Origin: an uncultured bacterium
Lineage (GTDB): Bacteria; Desulfobacterota; Desulfobaccia; Desulfobaccales; 0-14-0-80-60-11
Assembly: GCA_937943575.1 (NCBI GenBank)
Contig: CALEAV010000004.1
Coordinates: forward strand, 52,322-116,321
Reading direction: 5' to 3'
DNA length: 64,000 nt
Below, in pieces: positions 6,724 to 16,900 of the stretch (the first letter of the stretch is position 1; each line of letters opens with the position of its first letter). Position numbers and translations under genes: made by a program. Under the pieces are notes generated by a model, which saw only the letters and a list, made by a program, of their open reading frames with translations, was not told the DNA's origin and ran no database searches.

Positions 6724-8488
6724 GGTTTCCCTCTGTGGATATCCACCCTTCGGGGAGGGGCGCCCGGATGCGGACCGTGGTCCCTTCCTGCGGCTGGGAG
6801 CGGATGTCGAGGTGCGCCCCCATGTGTCCCAGGCGCTCCCGGATGCTGAAGAGCCCAAAGCCTGCCAATGTGCCGCTTTTGCTGAAAACATCTGCCACAT
6901 CGAAGCCGATTCCATCATCTTTTATGTCAATGCACAATTTGTCATCCTGTTTGTCAAGGAAAATTTCCACCTGCCGGGCCCGGGCGTGCTTCACCGCATT
7001 GGTGAGGAGCTCCTGGATGGTCCGGAAGAGCAGCACCCGATGACCCTCCGGCAGCGATGGCAGGGGGGCGCCCCGCCGCACGCTGACCCGGATGTGGTGG
7101 CGCCGCTCGAACTGCTCCGCCAGCCATTCCACCGCCTCCTCCCAGTCGCCCTCAAAGAGGAGGGGCGGACTCAATTTGGAGGTCAGCGCCCGGCTGGCGG
7201 CGATGGCTTCCTCCAGATAGCTGAGGGCCTCCCGCACCTCCTGGTCCCGGCCCTCCCAGGCCAGGGTTTCCCTGAGGGCCGAGAGCTTCAGCTTGGCCAG
7301 GGCCAGGGGCTGACCCACCTGGTCATGCAGGTCCACCGCCAGGCTGCGGCGCTCCCGTTCCTCGGTGAGGGAGAGCTCCGCCGCCAGGGAGCGCAGCCGC
7401 TCCTGGTAGGACTCCAGCATGGCCTGGGATTCCTTCTGGGGGGTGATGTCCTCCACCATGCCCACCAACAGGAGCGGCCCCTCCGGATCCGGCCGGACGG
7501 CGGTGGTATGCACCCGGGTCCACAGGAGACGGCCGTCTTTGCGGATGAAGCGGGCCTCCCGCACATACCCCTGGCGGCGGCCCTCCCGGATTTCCTGAAA
7601 CAGCCGCCGGCGCTCCGCCACATCCTCCGGATGGAGCAGGTCCTCGGTGGTGAAGCGGCACAGGTCCTCCAGGGGGTACCCCAGCATGTTGATCATCGCG
7701 GCATTGACCTCCAGGCCTTTGCCATCGAGTTCCATGAGGCCGATGCCGATGGGGGCGTTCTCAAAGATGGTGCGGAACCGGGCCTCGCTCTGCCGCAAGG
7801 CCGCCTCCGCCTGACGGCGGGTGGTGATGTCCCGGGCGATGACCAGCACCGCCGGACGCCCGCGATAGAACAGGCGCACCGCGGCGGTCTCCACGTCCAC
7901 CAGGCTGCCGTCCAGGCGCTGCAGCTGAAGCTCCTGCCGGGGGACCTCGCCTTCCCCCTCCAGCACCTCCCGGATGCGCGCCGCGGCCAGCTCCCGGGAG
8001 GCCGGAGCGACCACCTCCAGCACCTCCCGGCCCTCCAGCTCCTCCGGGCTTTTTGCCCCCACCAGGCGGGCGGCGGCGGGGTTGAGGAAGACAAAGCGGC
8101 CGTCCTGATGCAGGGCGATGGCGTCCGGGGAGAGCTCCACCAGCCGGCGGTAGCGCTCCTCGCAATCCCGCAGGCGCTCCTCCACCCTGGATTGGGCCGC
8201 CTGGACCCGGCGATTTTCCTGATGCAGCTGCAGGCATTCCTGCAGGGTGGACTGGCAGCGGCGGTGGAAGCTGAAGGAGAGGCTGGCCCCCAAAAGGGCC
8301 GCGATCAACACCGTCACGGCGTCGATGCCCAGGATGGTGAAGTGGGGGCAGAGGCTGTGGTTGAGGAGTTCCGCCAGAGAGACGGTCACCAGAAGGCCAA
8401 GCGCCCATAACAGCGGTTGGAGCCGCAATCCCGGGGAGTTCGGAGGCCAGTCCCCCCGGTGTCCCCCGTCTTCCCAGCGTGTGGCCAT
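6698..8488 (-). CDS. Membrane-anchored PAS histidine kinase (HisKA_3/NarX-type)
   Basis: A 596-residue sensor kinase. Two hydrophobic segments near residues 25-45 and 50-72 form a membrane hairpin, followed by a short coiled coil and two PAS domains (about 112-225 with LSPDAIALHQDGRFVFLN, and 235-350 with FENAPIGIGLMELDG). The dimerisation domain is of the HisKA_3 type, with phosphoacceptor His388 in VDLHDQVGQPLALAK. The ATPase domain carries the N-box ELLTNAVKHARA and the G-box DDGIGFD. It overlaps the response regulator start. With almost no periplasmic loop, the signal is probably cytoplasmic, redox or membrane-derived through the PAS domains; no cofactor ligand can be assigned. Confidence is high for class, low for signal. 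Confidence 0.92.
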   Translation of the reverse strand: MATRWEDGGHRGDWPPNSPGLRLQPLLWALGLLVTVSLAELLNHSLCPHFTILGIDAVTVLIAALLGASLSFSFHRRCQSTLQECLQLHQENRRVQAAQSRVEERLRDCEERYRRLVELSPDAIALHQDGRFVFLNPAAARLVGAKSPEELEGREVLEVVAPASRELAAARIREVLEGEGEVPRQELQLQRLDGSLVDVETAAVRLFYRGRPAVLVIARDITTRRQAEAALRQSEARFRTIFENAPIGIGLMELDGKGLEVNAAMINMLGYPLEDLCRFTTEDLLHPEDVAERRRLFQEIREGRRQGYVREARFIRKDGRLLWTRVHTTAVRPDPEGPLLLVGMVEDITPQKESQAMLESYQERLRSLAAELSLTEERERRSLAVDLHDQVGQPLALAKLKLSALRETLAWEGRDQEVREALSYLEEAIAASRALTSKLSPPLLFEGDWEEAVEWLAEQFERRHHIRVSVRRGAPLPSLPEGHRVLLFRTIQELLTNAVKHARARQVEIFLDKQDDKLCIDIKDDGIGFDVADVFSKSGTLAGFGLFSIRERLGHMGAHLDIRSQPQEGTTVRIRAPLPEGWISTEGNHEDEDHHR

Positions 8489-8855
8489 GGCGGCGCCACC
8501 TCCGGCAGGTGGTCAAACCGGAAAAAAAGGTGGAGGCTCATCCATGAGCGGAAGCTGCGGAGATAATGGCTTCTTCGGGCTGGCCGCCGCACAGGCCGGG
8601 CCTGGAAAGGACCCGGACCCCGGGAGGGATACCCTCGAGGGTTCCCTCCTTTCAGACCCCTGTGTCATGGGGGTGATCAGGCGAAAAATAACCACACTCC
8701 TCTCGGGCAAAGCCTGACGGCTCAGCAGAAGCATGACTCCACCTTAACTATGGCATGGCCGGGGGGGCTCTGTCAATGGACTAAAGTGCGCCTGCCTGAT
8801 TCCTCCGCAAGGCGCAGGAATTGGCGCCCCCGGGGTTTTGTGCTACAGTGGCGAC
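8489..8855. other. Divergent intergenic region with a palindrome
   Basis: This 367-base gap between two divergently transcribed genes must hold both promoters. The clearest element is a near-perfect palindrome at 8622-8649 (arms GGAGGGATACCCTC and GAGGGTTCCCTCC, with one base missing). An AT-richer patch lies at 8675-8700 (GGCGAAAAATAACCACAC). I see no riboswitch, RNA gene or convincing small ORF. Confidence 0.4.
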
Positions 8856-11762
8856 ATGGAGATTGTGGCCGACCTGCACCTCCACTCCCGGTATTCCGTG
8901 GCCACCGGCCGCCAGGCGGACCTGCCGCATTTGGACCTCTGGGGCCGCTACAAAGGGGTGCAGGTGGTGGGCACCGGGGACTGCACCCACCCCCACTGGC
9001 TGGCGGAGCTGGCGGCCCAGCTTCAGGAAGTGGCTCCGGGAACCTACGAACTCCGGCCCGAAGTGGCCCTGCCGCTGAAGCTCTCCGGCCTCCGGTGGGA
9101 GGCGGTGCCGCCGGTGCGCTTCCTTATCACCGGGGAGGTGAGCACCATCTACAAAAAAGGGGGCCGGATCCGCAAGGTGCACCTCCTGCTGGTGCTCTCC
9201 GGGCTGGAGGCGGCCCAGCGCCTGTCGCAACGTCTGGCCCGCATCGGCAATGTGGCGGCCGACGGCCGTCCCATCCTGGGGCTGGATGCCGCGGCGGCGA
9301 CGGAGCTTGCTCTCGAGCAGGACCCCGGGGCCCTGGTCATTCCCGCCCACATCTGGACCCCCTGGTTTTCGGTCCTGGGGGCCAAAAGCGGCTTTGACTC
9401 CCTGGAAGAGTGCTTCGGGGAGACCCTGAGGCATATTTACGCCCTGGAGACGGGCCTGTCCTCAGACCCGGCCATGAACTGGCGGGTGAGCGCCCTGGAC
9501 CGCTTTGTCCTGGTGTCCAATTCCGACGCCCATTCCCCGGAGAAGCTGGGGCGGGAGGCCAATCTCCTCGGCGTCCCCCCCACCTTTGCCGCCATCAGTC
9601 AGGCCCTCCGCAGCGGGGAGGGGTTCCTGGGGACCCTGGAGTTTTTCCCCGAAGAGGGCAAGTATCACCTGGACGGACACCGCAAGTGCAGCCGGCGGCT
9701 TCTGCCCCAGGAGTCCCAGGCCGCCGGCGGGCGCTGTCCCCAGTGCGGGCAGCCCCTGACTTTGGGGGTGCTCCACCGGGTTCTGATGCTGGCCGACCGG
9801 GAGGAGGACGTCCGGCCCCCCCTCGCCCGCCCCTTCACCTCCCTCATCGGCCTGCCGGAAATTTTGGTGGAGGTCCTGGAAGCGGGTCCCGGCAGCAAGA
9901 AGGTGCGGCAGGCCTACTTTCAGCTCCTGGAGCGCCTGGGGCCCGAGCTCACCATTCTGCGGCACCGACCTGTGGAGGACGTGGCCCGGGAAGGCGGCCC
10001 CCTGCTGGCCGAAGCCCTGGCCCGCATGCGCCGGGGAAAGGTGCGCATCTCCCCTGGCTATGACGGGCTCTTCGGGGAGGTGCACCTGTTCACTCCGGAA
10101 GAGCGGCGCCGCCTCCGGGGCCAGGAGGCTTTCTGGGCGGTGGCGGCGGCTTCACCCCCGCCTGCGGTGGCGCCGGCAGCCGTCAGCGCCGCCGATGCCC
10201 CTGCGGCCCCTCCCCCCGTGGCGGCGGAGCCCGCCCCTGCCCCGGAACGCCTCAATCCGGCGCAGCAGCGGGCCGTGGCCCACACGGGCGGCACGCTGGT
10301 GGTCCAGGCCGGGCCGGGGACCGGCAAGACCCGGGCCCTGACCCACCGGGTGGCGCACCTCCTGGCTTCCGGAGTGCCGCCCGGCCAGATCCTGGCCATC
10401 ACCTTCACCCGGCAGGCGGCGGAGGAGATGGCCCGCCGGGTGGCCCGGCTGCTCCCTGGCCACCCCGGGGTGGCGGAGCTCACCATCTCCACCTTCCACG
10501 CCCTGGGCCTGGGGCTGCTCAGTGAGGCGGGGCAGGGGCGGCAGGTGGCGGACGACGGCACGCGGCGGCAGATCATTCAAGAGGTGGCCCGGCGGCATGA
10601 TCTGAGGCCCGCGCTCCTGGAGCGGCGCCTCTGCCAGGCCAAGAACCGGCTCGCCTCCCCGGACGGCGGCGGCCAGGGGGTGCCCCCCGACCTTTGGCCC
10701 GCCTTCCGGGACTATGAGGCGGCCCTGGCCGGGGCCGGGGTGTATGATTTCGAGGATCTGGTGGCCCGGCCGGTGCGCCTGCTGGAAGAAGATCCCGATC
10801 TGCGGACGGCCTGGCAGGGGCGCTGGCGCCACTTTCTGGTGGATGAGTTTCAGGACCTCAACCAGGCCCAGTATCGTTTCCTGTCGGCCCTGGCCGGAGA
10901 GGCGCCGGCGTCCCTTTTGGCCATCGGCGACCCCAACCAGGCCATCTATGGTTTCCGGGGCGCCAGCCCGGAGTTTTTCCGGCGCCTGCCGGCGACGCGG
11001 CCGGCGGCCCTGGTGATGCATTTCCCCGAGACCTACCGGCTGCCCCCGCCCCTCCTGGCTGCCTCCCGGCGGGTCCTGCCGCCGGCGGCGCAAACCGGGG
11101 CCCCAAAGATCAGCCGGCGGCCGGGGGAGGCCCCGCCCCTGCTCCTGGAGGCCCCCACCCCTGAAGGGGAGGCCCAGGCCATCGCCGGCGCCATCGAGGC
11201 CCTGGTGGGGGGGGTCCGCCATCAGTGGCTGTTCCGGGACCACCTTACCTCCGCAGGCGAGGCGGGGTTCGGGGAGATCGCCGTACTCTACCGGCTGCAT
11301 GCCCAAGGCGAGCTGTTGGCGGAGGAGCTCAGCCGGGCGGGCATCCCCTGCCAGCTGGTCCGGGAGGGCATCGGCCCGGACTGGGAGGACCTGGATCTGG
11401 CGGCGGCCCGGGTGAAGCTCCTCTCTCTCCATGCCGCCAAGGGCCTGGAGTTTGACTATGTCTTGGTGGCCGGCTGTGAGGACGGGTTGCTGCCCCTGAG
11501 ACTGGCGGGGGACGACCCGCCGGACCCGGAGGAGGAGCGCCGCCTGGTGTATGTAGGGCTCACCCGGGCCCGGACGCAGGTCATCCTCACCCGGGCCCGG
11601 CGTCGCCGGCTGGCGGGCCTCCAGGGTGCCACCCGGCTCTCCCCCTGGGTGGCGGCGGTGGCCCCGGAGACGTGGCGGCCAAGGGCCCCCGGCCGTTTTC
11701 GGGCCCGGCAGCGCTGCCTCTTCCCGGACGCTGCCGATCCTTGCGGCCCCCGGCCGGATTGA
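8856..11762 (+). CDS. Fusion of EndoQ-like PHP endonuclease and UvrD/Rep superfamily 1 helicase
   Basis: A 968-residue protein with two halves. Residues 1-420 match the EndoQ/TIGR00375 PHP family: ADLHLHSRYSVATG at the N-terminus, GTGDCTHPHWL near residue 44, VIPAHIWTPWF, the strongly diagnostic SNSDAHSPEKLGREANL, and a zinc-ribbon-like KCSRR...CPQCG around 275-300. EndoQ cleaves DNA 5' to deaminated bases (uracil, hypoxanthine, xanthine) or abasic sites. An Ala/Pro linker (about 430-465) leads to a UvrD-type helicase: Walker A AGPGTGKTRALTH near 486, DEFQD at 663, GDPNQAIYGFRGAS, and LHAAKGLEFD with VYVGLTRAR near 900. The 2B region is short. ATG 8856 begins the conserved motif; TTG 8838 is possible. 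The fusion implies incision coupled to strand unwinding. Both catalytic sets look intact. Confidence 0.9.
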   Translation: MEIVADLHLHSRYSVATGRQADLPHLDLWGRYKGVQVVGTGDCTHPHWLAELAAQLQEVAPGTYELRPEVALPLKLSGLRWEAVPPVRFLITGEVSTIYKKGGRIRKVHLLLVLSGLEAAQRLSQRLARIGNVAADGRPILGLDAAAATELALEQDPGALVIPAHIWTPWFSVLGAKSGFDSLEECFGETLRHIYALETGLSSDPAMNWRVSALDRFVLVSNSDAHSPEKLGREANLLGVPPTFAAISQALRSGEGFLGTLEFFPEEGKYHLDGHRKCSRRLLPQESQAAGGRCPQCGQPLTLGVLHRVLMLADREEDVRPPLARPFTSLIGLPEILVEVLEAGPGSKKVRQAYFQLLERLGPELTILRHRPVEDVAREGGPLLAEALARMRRGKVRISPGYDGLFGEVHLFTPEERRRLRGQEAFWAVAAASPPPAVAPAAVSAADAPAAPPPVAAEPAPAPERLNPAQQRAVAHTGGTLVVQAGPGTGKTRALTHRVAHLLASGVPPGQILAITFTRQAAEEMARRVARLLPGHPGVAELTISTFHALGLGLLSEAGQGRQVADDGTRRQIIQEVARRHDLRPALLERRLCQAKNRLASPDGGGQGVPPDLWPAFRDYEAALAGAGVYDFEDLVARPVRLLEEDPDLRTAWQGRWRHFLVDEFQDLNQAQYRFLSALAGEAPASLLAIGDPNQAIYGFRGASPEFFRRLPATRPAALVMHFPETYRLPPPLLAASRRVLPPAAQTGAPKISRRPGEAPPLLLEAPTPEGEAQAIAGAIEALVGGVRHQWLFRDHLTSAGEAGFGEIAVLYRLHAQGELLAEELSRAGIPCQLVREGIGPDWEDLDLAAARVKLLSLHAAKGLEFDYVLVAGCEDGLLPLRLAGDDPPDPEEERRLVYVGLTRARTQVILTRARRRRLAGLQGATRLSPWVAAVAPETWRPRAPGRFRARQRCLFPDAADPCGPRPD

Positions 11763-11879
11763 CCGGCAGGCCCGGAGAGTCCCGGAACCACAGCCCCCCC
11801 ATCCCTATTCCTGACCCATGACCCTCAGGCCCCTCCTTTGGGGAATCCTGGGGAATGCCAAGGGGCGGGGGGTTAGCAT

Positions 11880-11895
11880 TGTGGGGCAAGCCACA
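11880..11895. promoter_or_regulatory. TGTGGG...GCCACA-like palindrome upstream of tamA
   Basis: TGTGGG and GCCACA half sites, four bases apart, lie about 145 bases before the tamA start. The half sites are the same as in the two palindromes upstream of lpxC (891-954), where the spacing is six. The 11763-12040 gap contains no other supported feature. Confidence 0.35.
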
Positions 11896-12040
11896 CTCTA
11901 TGTCGGAGAGGAGTCGATGGCAGCCAGGGCGCAGCCGGTATCCTCATCTGCCCGTCACCCCGCAGGCGAGGCCCCGGGTTTCCGGGATGGGGAGGTCGCC
12001 GGGGGATGACGGCTCACCCGTGTCTGGGAGGAGTGCCCCT

Positions 12041-13897
12041 TTGAGGCGGACGGCGGCACCATACCGTTACCCCTCCCCGTGGCTGACGGCGTTGTGCCTC
12101 TGGCTGGGGGTGGGTCTGTCCGCGGCGATGGGGGCGGAGTCGGGCGCGGCCTTGCCCCTCACCTTGGTGGCGGTGGAGATTCGCGGGGCGAAAATCATCC
12201 CGGCGGCCCAGGTGAAGGACCAGCTGTCCCTGGAGCTCCCCTCCCGCTGGCCGTGGAAAAAACCGCCGCCCTTTCGGCCCGAGGATCTGGAAAACGACCT
12301 GGAGCGTCTGAAAATATTCTATCGGCGCCAGGGATTCTATCATACCACCATCACCTCGCAGCTCCAGGTGGATGAACAAGGCCGGGTGCGGGCCATCCTG
12401 CAGGTGGAGGAGGGCCCTTTCATCCGGGTGAACCAGATCAAGGTGGAGGTCCGGGACCCCGGGGCGGATCTGGATTACGCCCAGTTGGCCCGGGAGCACC
12501 CCTTGAAGCCGGGGCAGCGGTTCACCGAGCGGGGCTACGATGAGCTGCGGGCGCAATACGTCACCGCCCTGCAGGACCACGGACATCCCCGGGGCCAGGT
12601 CCGGGGCCGGGTGTATCTGGACGAGCTGGAGAACCGGGCGGACATCCACCTCACCGTGGAGCCGGGCCCCCGCTGCGTCTTCGGGGAGGTGCAGCTGATC
12701 AAGCACGCCAATGTCCCCGACTATCTCATCCTGCGGAAGCTCACCTTCCGTCCGGGGGAGGTCTTTTCCTTCCGGAAGCTCTATGAAAGTCAGCGCCAGC
12801 TCTATGAGACGGACCTGTTCAAAAGCGTCAGCCTGACCCCCGCCGAGGTGCCGGAGGGTGAGACGGTCATCCCGGTGGTGGTGGAGGTGCACCGGGGCAA
12901 GCGGGGGACCGTCAAGGTGGGGGTAGGCTACGGCGAGGTGGACCTGTTTCGGGCCCGGCTGGCCCTGCGGCTGCGCAATCTGGGGGGCGGCGGCCGCCTG
13001 CTGGACCTGGAGGGGAAATACTCCCTGCGGGAGAGCCGGGTCACGGGGACCTTCACCAACCCCCAGTTTCTTGCCAGCCGGTGGGATGCGGTGGTGCAGG
13101 GGGGCTGGGTGGAATGGGACCTCCCCGGTTTCCAGGACCGGGCCTTCTTCACCCAGGCCCGCCTGGAGCGGGACCTCCCCTGGCGCCTGCGCTTCTACGC
13201 AGGACATGGCCTGGAGTTTGCCCGCCCCTTCGGCATCCCCAACGAGACCCTCTTTATCCTGCGGGAGGCCCGGCCGGATAAGCTGTTCACTGCCTCCATG
13301 CTCCTCTTTGGGGTGAGAAGAGACACCACCGACCGGAGTCTGGACCCGGAGAGCGGTCACATCCTGAGCCTGACCCAGGAGCTGGCCCTGGATTTTCTGG
13401 GGGGCAACCTCCAATTCAGCCGCACGGTGGCCGAAGCCCGGGGGTATCGCACCCTGGGGCGCCCCGGGCTGGTGCTGGCCGGCCGCCTGAAGTTCGGGGT
13501 CATTGAGCCCATCCAGGGCACCGGCGAGATCCCCCTGTTCCGCCGGTTCTTTGCGGGCGGCGCCGGCAGCGTCCGGGGCTACCGCTTCAATTACCTGGGG
13601 CCCCGGAATGAAGCCGGGACCCCCATCGGCGGCGAGGCCATCCTGGAGGGGAATGCCGAGCTCCGGGTGCCGCTATACAAGGAATTCCGGGGGGTGGTCT
13701 TTTTTGACTTCGGGAATGTCTATTTCCGCACCCAGGAGGTGGATCCGGGGCATCTGAAATATGCCGCCGGCCTGGGGCTCCGTTACCGCACCCCCATCGG
13801 GCCCCTCGGGGTGGACGTGGGGTTTCCGCTGAACCGCCAGGATCCCCGCCAGGATCCGCCTTACCGTTTCATCTTCAGTATCGGGCAGCAATTTTGA
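12041..13897 (+). CDS. tamA: TamA/BamA-family outer-membrane assembly protein (Omp85)
   Basis: A 618-residue Omp85 protein. A signal peptide (WLTALCLWLGVGLSAAMG) is followed by POTRA repeats to about residue 290 (for example YRRQGFYHTTITSQ and VEEGPFIRVNQI) and a C-terminal 16-strand-type barrel. The barrel shows the Omp85 RG motif in GGAGSVRGYRFNYLGPR and a terminal FIFSIGQQF strand ending in Phe. Its direct neighbour is tamB, so TamA is preferred over BamA; the translocation and assembly module inserts autotransporters and links inner and outer membranes. I placed the start at TTG 12041, which has GGGAGGAG nine bases upstream and gives a normal signal peptide; ATG 11987 and a longer frame from 11855 give implausibly long Pro/Arg-rich leaders. 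The exact start is uncertain. Confidence 0.9.
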   Translation: MRRTAAPYRYPSPWLTALCLWLGVGLSAAMGAESGAALPLTLVAVEIRGAKIIPAAQVKDQLSLELPSRWPWKKPPPFRPEDLENDLERLKIFYRRQGFYHTTITSQLQVDEQGRVRAILQVEEGPFIRVNQIKVEVRDPGADLDYAQLAREHPLKPGQRFTERGYDELRAQYVTALQDHGHPRGQVRGRVYLDELENRADIHLTVEPGPRCVFGEVQLIKHANVPDYLILRKLTFRPGEVFSFRKLYESQRQLYETDLFKSVSLTPAEVPEGETVIPVVVEVHRGKRGTVKVGVGYGEVDLFRARLALRLRNLGGGGRLLDLEGKYSLRESRVTGTFTNPQFLASRWDAVVQGGWVEWDLPGFQDRAFFTQARLERDLPWRLRFYAGHGLEFARPFGIPNETLFILREARPDKLFTASMLLFGVRRDTTDRSLDPESGHILSLTQELALDFLGGNLQFSRTVAEARGYRTLGRPGLVLAGRLKFGVIEPIQGTGEIPLFRRFFAGGAGSVRGYRFNYLGPRNEAGTPIGGEAILEGNAELRVPLYKEFRGVVFFDFGNVYFRTQEVDPGHLKYAAGLGLRYRTPIGPLGVDVGFPLNRQDPRQDPPYRFIFSIGQQF

Positions 13898-13972
13898 GAG
13901 GTCCGGCAAGCAGCGGGGAGGACAGGACGGATTGATTTTCTCAGGCACAAGGGTGGGGGGAGGGAAGAGACC

Positions 13973-16900
13973 ATGCGGTGGCTGAAGCTGGCGGCCCTGG
14001 GTGCGGGGATGCTCACGGTGCTGGCTGCCGCCCTCCTGGGGCTGGCTTTGAAGAGCGAAGGCGTCTGGACCTGGGGGGGGCACCGCCTGGTGGCCTTCGC
14101 CCAGGAGCGGCTCTATCCCACCCTGGACGTCGCCGAGGTCAAGGGGCATCCCCTGACCGGCCTCACCTTCACCGGCATCCGCCTCACCGGTCCGGAGGGG
14201 GAGCTGCTGCGGGCCGAGCGGCTGGAGCTCAAATTCTCCCTCTGGTCTTTTGTCCGGCTGCGCCCCATCCTCTCCCGGGTGGCCATCTTTCAGCCCCAGG
14301 TGCATCTCTGGTGGGGGGCGGACGGTCAGGTGAATCTGAGCCGGGTCCTCAGGCCCCGGCCGCCGCCGCCTTTCCGCTCCCTGGATTTTCCGGAGATCGT
14401 GGTATCCGGAGGGGAGGTCACGGTCCGCCGGGACGGGCGGCTGGAGCGCTACGGCCCCCTGGACCTGGAGGCGGCGCTCAGCGTTCTCCACCCCAAGCAG
14501 CCCCGGCAGAGGGTGCTGGTGCGGCGGGCCAGCCTGGCATGGACGGGCCCGCCGGGACGCCTGAAGCTGTTCGGGCGCCTCACTCTGCGGCCCGAGGAGC
14601 TCCAGCTCCTGGAGCTGGCCCTGAAGCTGGATGAGACCCTCCTGCTGAAGGGGAGCGGGCAGGGCTGGGGCGGCGGGACCCCCGGGGTCCGCCTGGCCCT
14701 GGAGGTGGGGCCGGTGTCCGGCGGGATCCTGGGCCGCTTCCTCCCCCAGTGGCCGGCGGCCTGGCCGGTGGCCGGCACCCTCGACCTGGAGGCCGGACCG
14801 GCCGGGGGAGCTCTGTCCGGGCACCTCACCGTCGCCGGCTCCCCCCTCACCCTGGCGGGACATCTTGGCCGGGAGGCGGGCACCTGGACGTATGCCCTGG
14901 ACCTGGCCGCCCCCGGGCTGCCGCCGGAGTGGCTGCGCCCCTGGCGGCCCGGGTGGGCGGAGGCCGTGGCCGACCTGCCGCCGGTGCATCTCCGCCTGGC
15001 CGGGAAGGGCGCCGGCTTCAGCTGGCCGCCGGACAAGCTGGACTGGGAGCTCACGGTGGGGGCCCTCTCCTGGCGGGGGCTGCGCCTGGAGGCCGCCCGG
15101 GGGACCCTGGCGGGGAACAGCCGGGAACAGGTCCTGACGCTGAGCGGCCGGGGCAGCTTCGGCCGCCTGGCCGCCACGCTGAGAGGCCCTCTTGTGACCG
15201 CCTTGCAGGGGGAGGTGGACCTGCAGGCCCAGGACCTGCTGCCGGGGCTTCTGGGTTTAGGGGCCCCCCCGGACAGCCGGGTGAGCGGCCGCTTCCGGGG
15301 CACCTTCCAGCTCCCCGAAATGGACCTGAGCCGCCTCTCCCTGGCCGGGGAGCTGAGCGGCCAGGGCCGCTGGGGGGACCTGACGGTGCAGGAGCTGAGG
15401 GCCCGGGTGGCCTGGGCCGCCCCCTGGCTGGAGGTCCGGGAGGCGGCGGTGAGGGCGGGGGGTCTGATGGCCACCGGCCAGGGCCGCTTCAGTCCCCGGG
15501 AGCTGGAGGCCAGGGTGCAGGGGGGGCTGGCGGGGCCAATGCCCTGGCTTCCGGGATCCCGCGTCTCCCGGGCCGCCTTTGATCTCACCCTCAGCGGCTC
15601 CGTCTCCCGGCCCCGGGCGGTCCTCTCCGCCCAAATCCAGGGTCTGAGCGGGGGCGGAATGGCGGTGCGCAGCCTCTCCCTGGCCGGCACCCTGGCCGGG
15701 TGGCCGCCCGCCGCCGGGCAGCTCACCCTGACGGCCGCCGGCCTCACCACGCCTCTGGCACCCTTCCCCCGCGCCCAGGTGATCCTGCGGGGGGAGAATC
15801 ACCGCTGGCACCTGGAGGGGACAGCCTCCGGGGAGGGCAGAAACCGGGTGGAGCTGGCCGGGCTGCTGGAGACCGGGGGCCGGCCCCTGCTGTTGACCTT
15901 GAGCCGTCTCTCCTTCAGGCTGGGGCAGCTTGACGGCCGGGCCCAGACCCCGGTCAGGCTGGCGGCCCTGCCCGGGCTGCGCCTGGAGCCGGCCACCTTT
16001 CTCCTCAACGGCGGCCGCCTGGAGGCCGAGGGCCGCTGGGCGGAGGGGGGGGTGGCGGCCCGGGTGACTGCCCGGGACCTGCCCGCCGGGCTGGTAGGGG
16101 TCAACGGGGTGCCCCTGCGGGGCAAAATCCAGCTGCGGGCGGAGCTGGGCGGCACTCTGACCCGTCCCACCCTCACCGCCCAGGCCGCTCTGGCGGAGGG
16201 GGGCTGGGGGAAGCTGGAGGTGAGGGAAGCCGTCGCCTCCCTCTCCTATGCCGACGGCATTCTCACCCTGAAAGGCGCACTGGAGGAAGCCCGCCGGGGC
16301 TCCCGCCTGAGTTTGCAGGGCCGCCTGCCGTGGCGCCTGTCCCTGGCGCCGTGGGCGTTTGGCCGGGGTGAGGGGGACCTCAGGGTGGCTCTCATCGGGG
16401 AGAGATTCAACCTGGCGGTGCTCCCGGCCCTGACCCGGGAGGTGACGGAGGCGGACCTGCCCCTGGAGTTTGAGGCGCTCTGGGAGGGCTCCGCCGCCCG
16501 GCCCCGGGTGCGGGGCTTCCTGCGGTGGGCGGAAGGGTATGTCAATTTCCGCCTCGGAGGCGCCCGCTATCAGGTAACCCCGGGCACCGCCCACCTGGAG
16601 GGGAGCACCCTGACGGTGCCGGAGCTGCTCCTCACCAGCGACGGCACGGCCCGGTTCCGGGGCACCATCAGCCTGGAGGGCTTCTGGCCCGGCCAGGTCA
16701 ATCTGAGAGGCGAGCTGGCCAACTTCAAGGCCCTCTCCCGGCTGGGGTCCGAGGCCCGAGGGGAGGGCAGCCTCACCGTCACCGGCCCTTTTGAGGCCCT
16801 CCTGGTGGCCGGCCGGCTCACCGTCACCCAGGCGGTCTTCCGGCCCGTCTTTTTCGAGACCGGGATTTCCGAGGACATCGTGCTGGTGCGTCAGCCGAAA

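Noticed and set aside
11763..12040. Riboswitch or small gene upstream of tamA
   Set aside because: No riboswitch core matched, and the open frames there lack ribosome sites and give Pro/Arg-rich nonsense.
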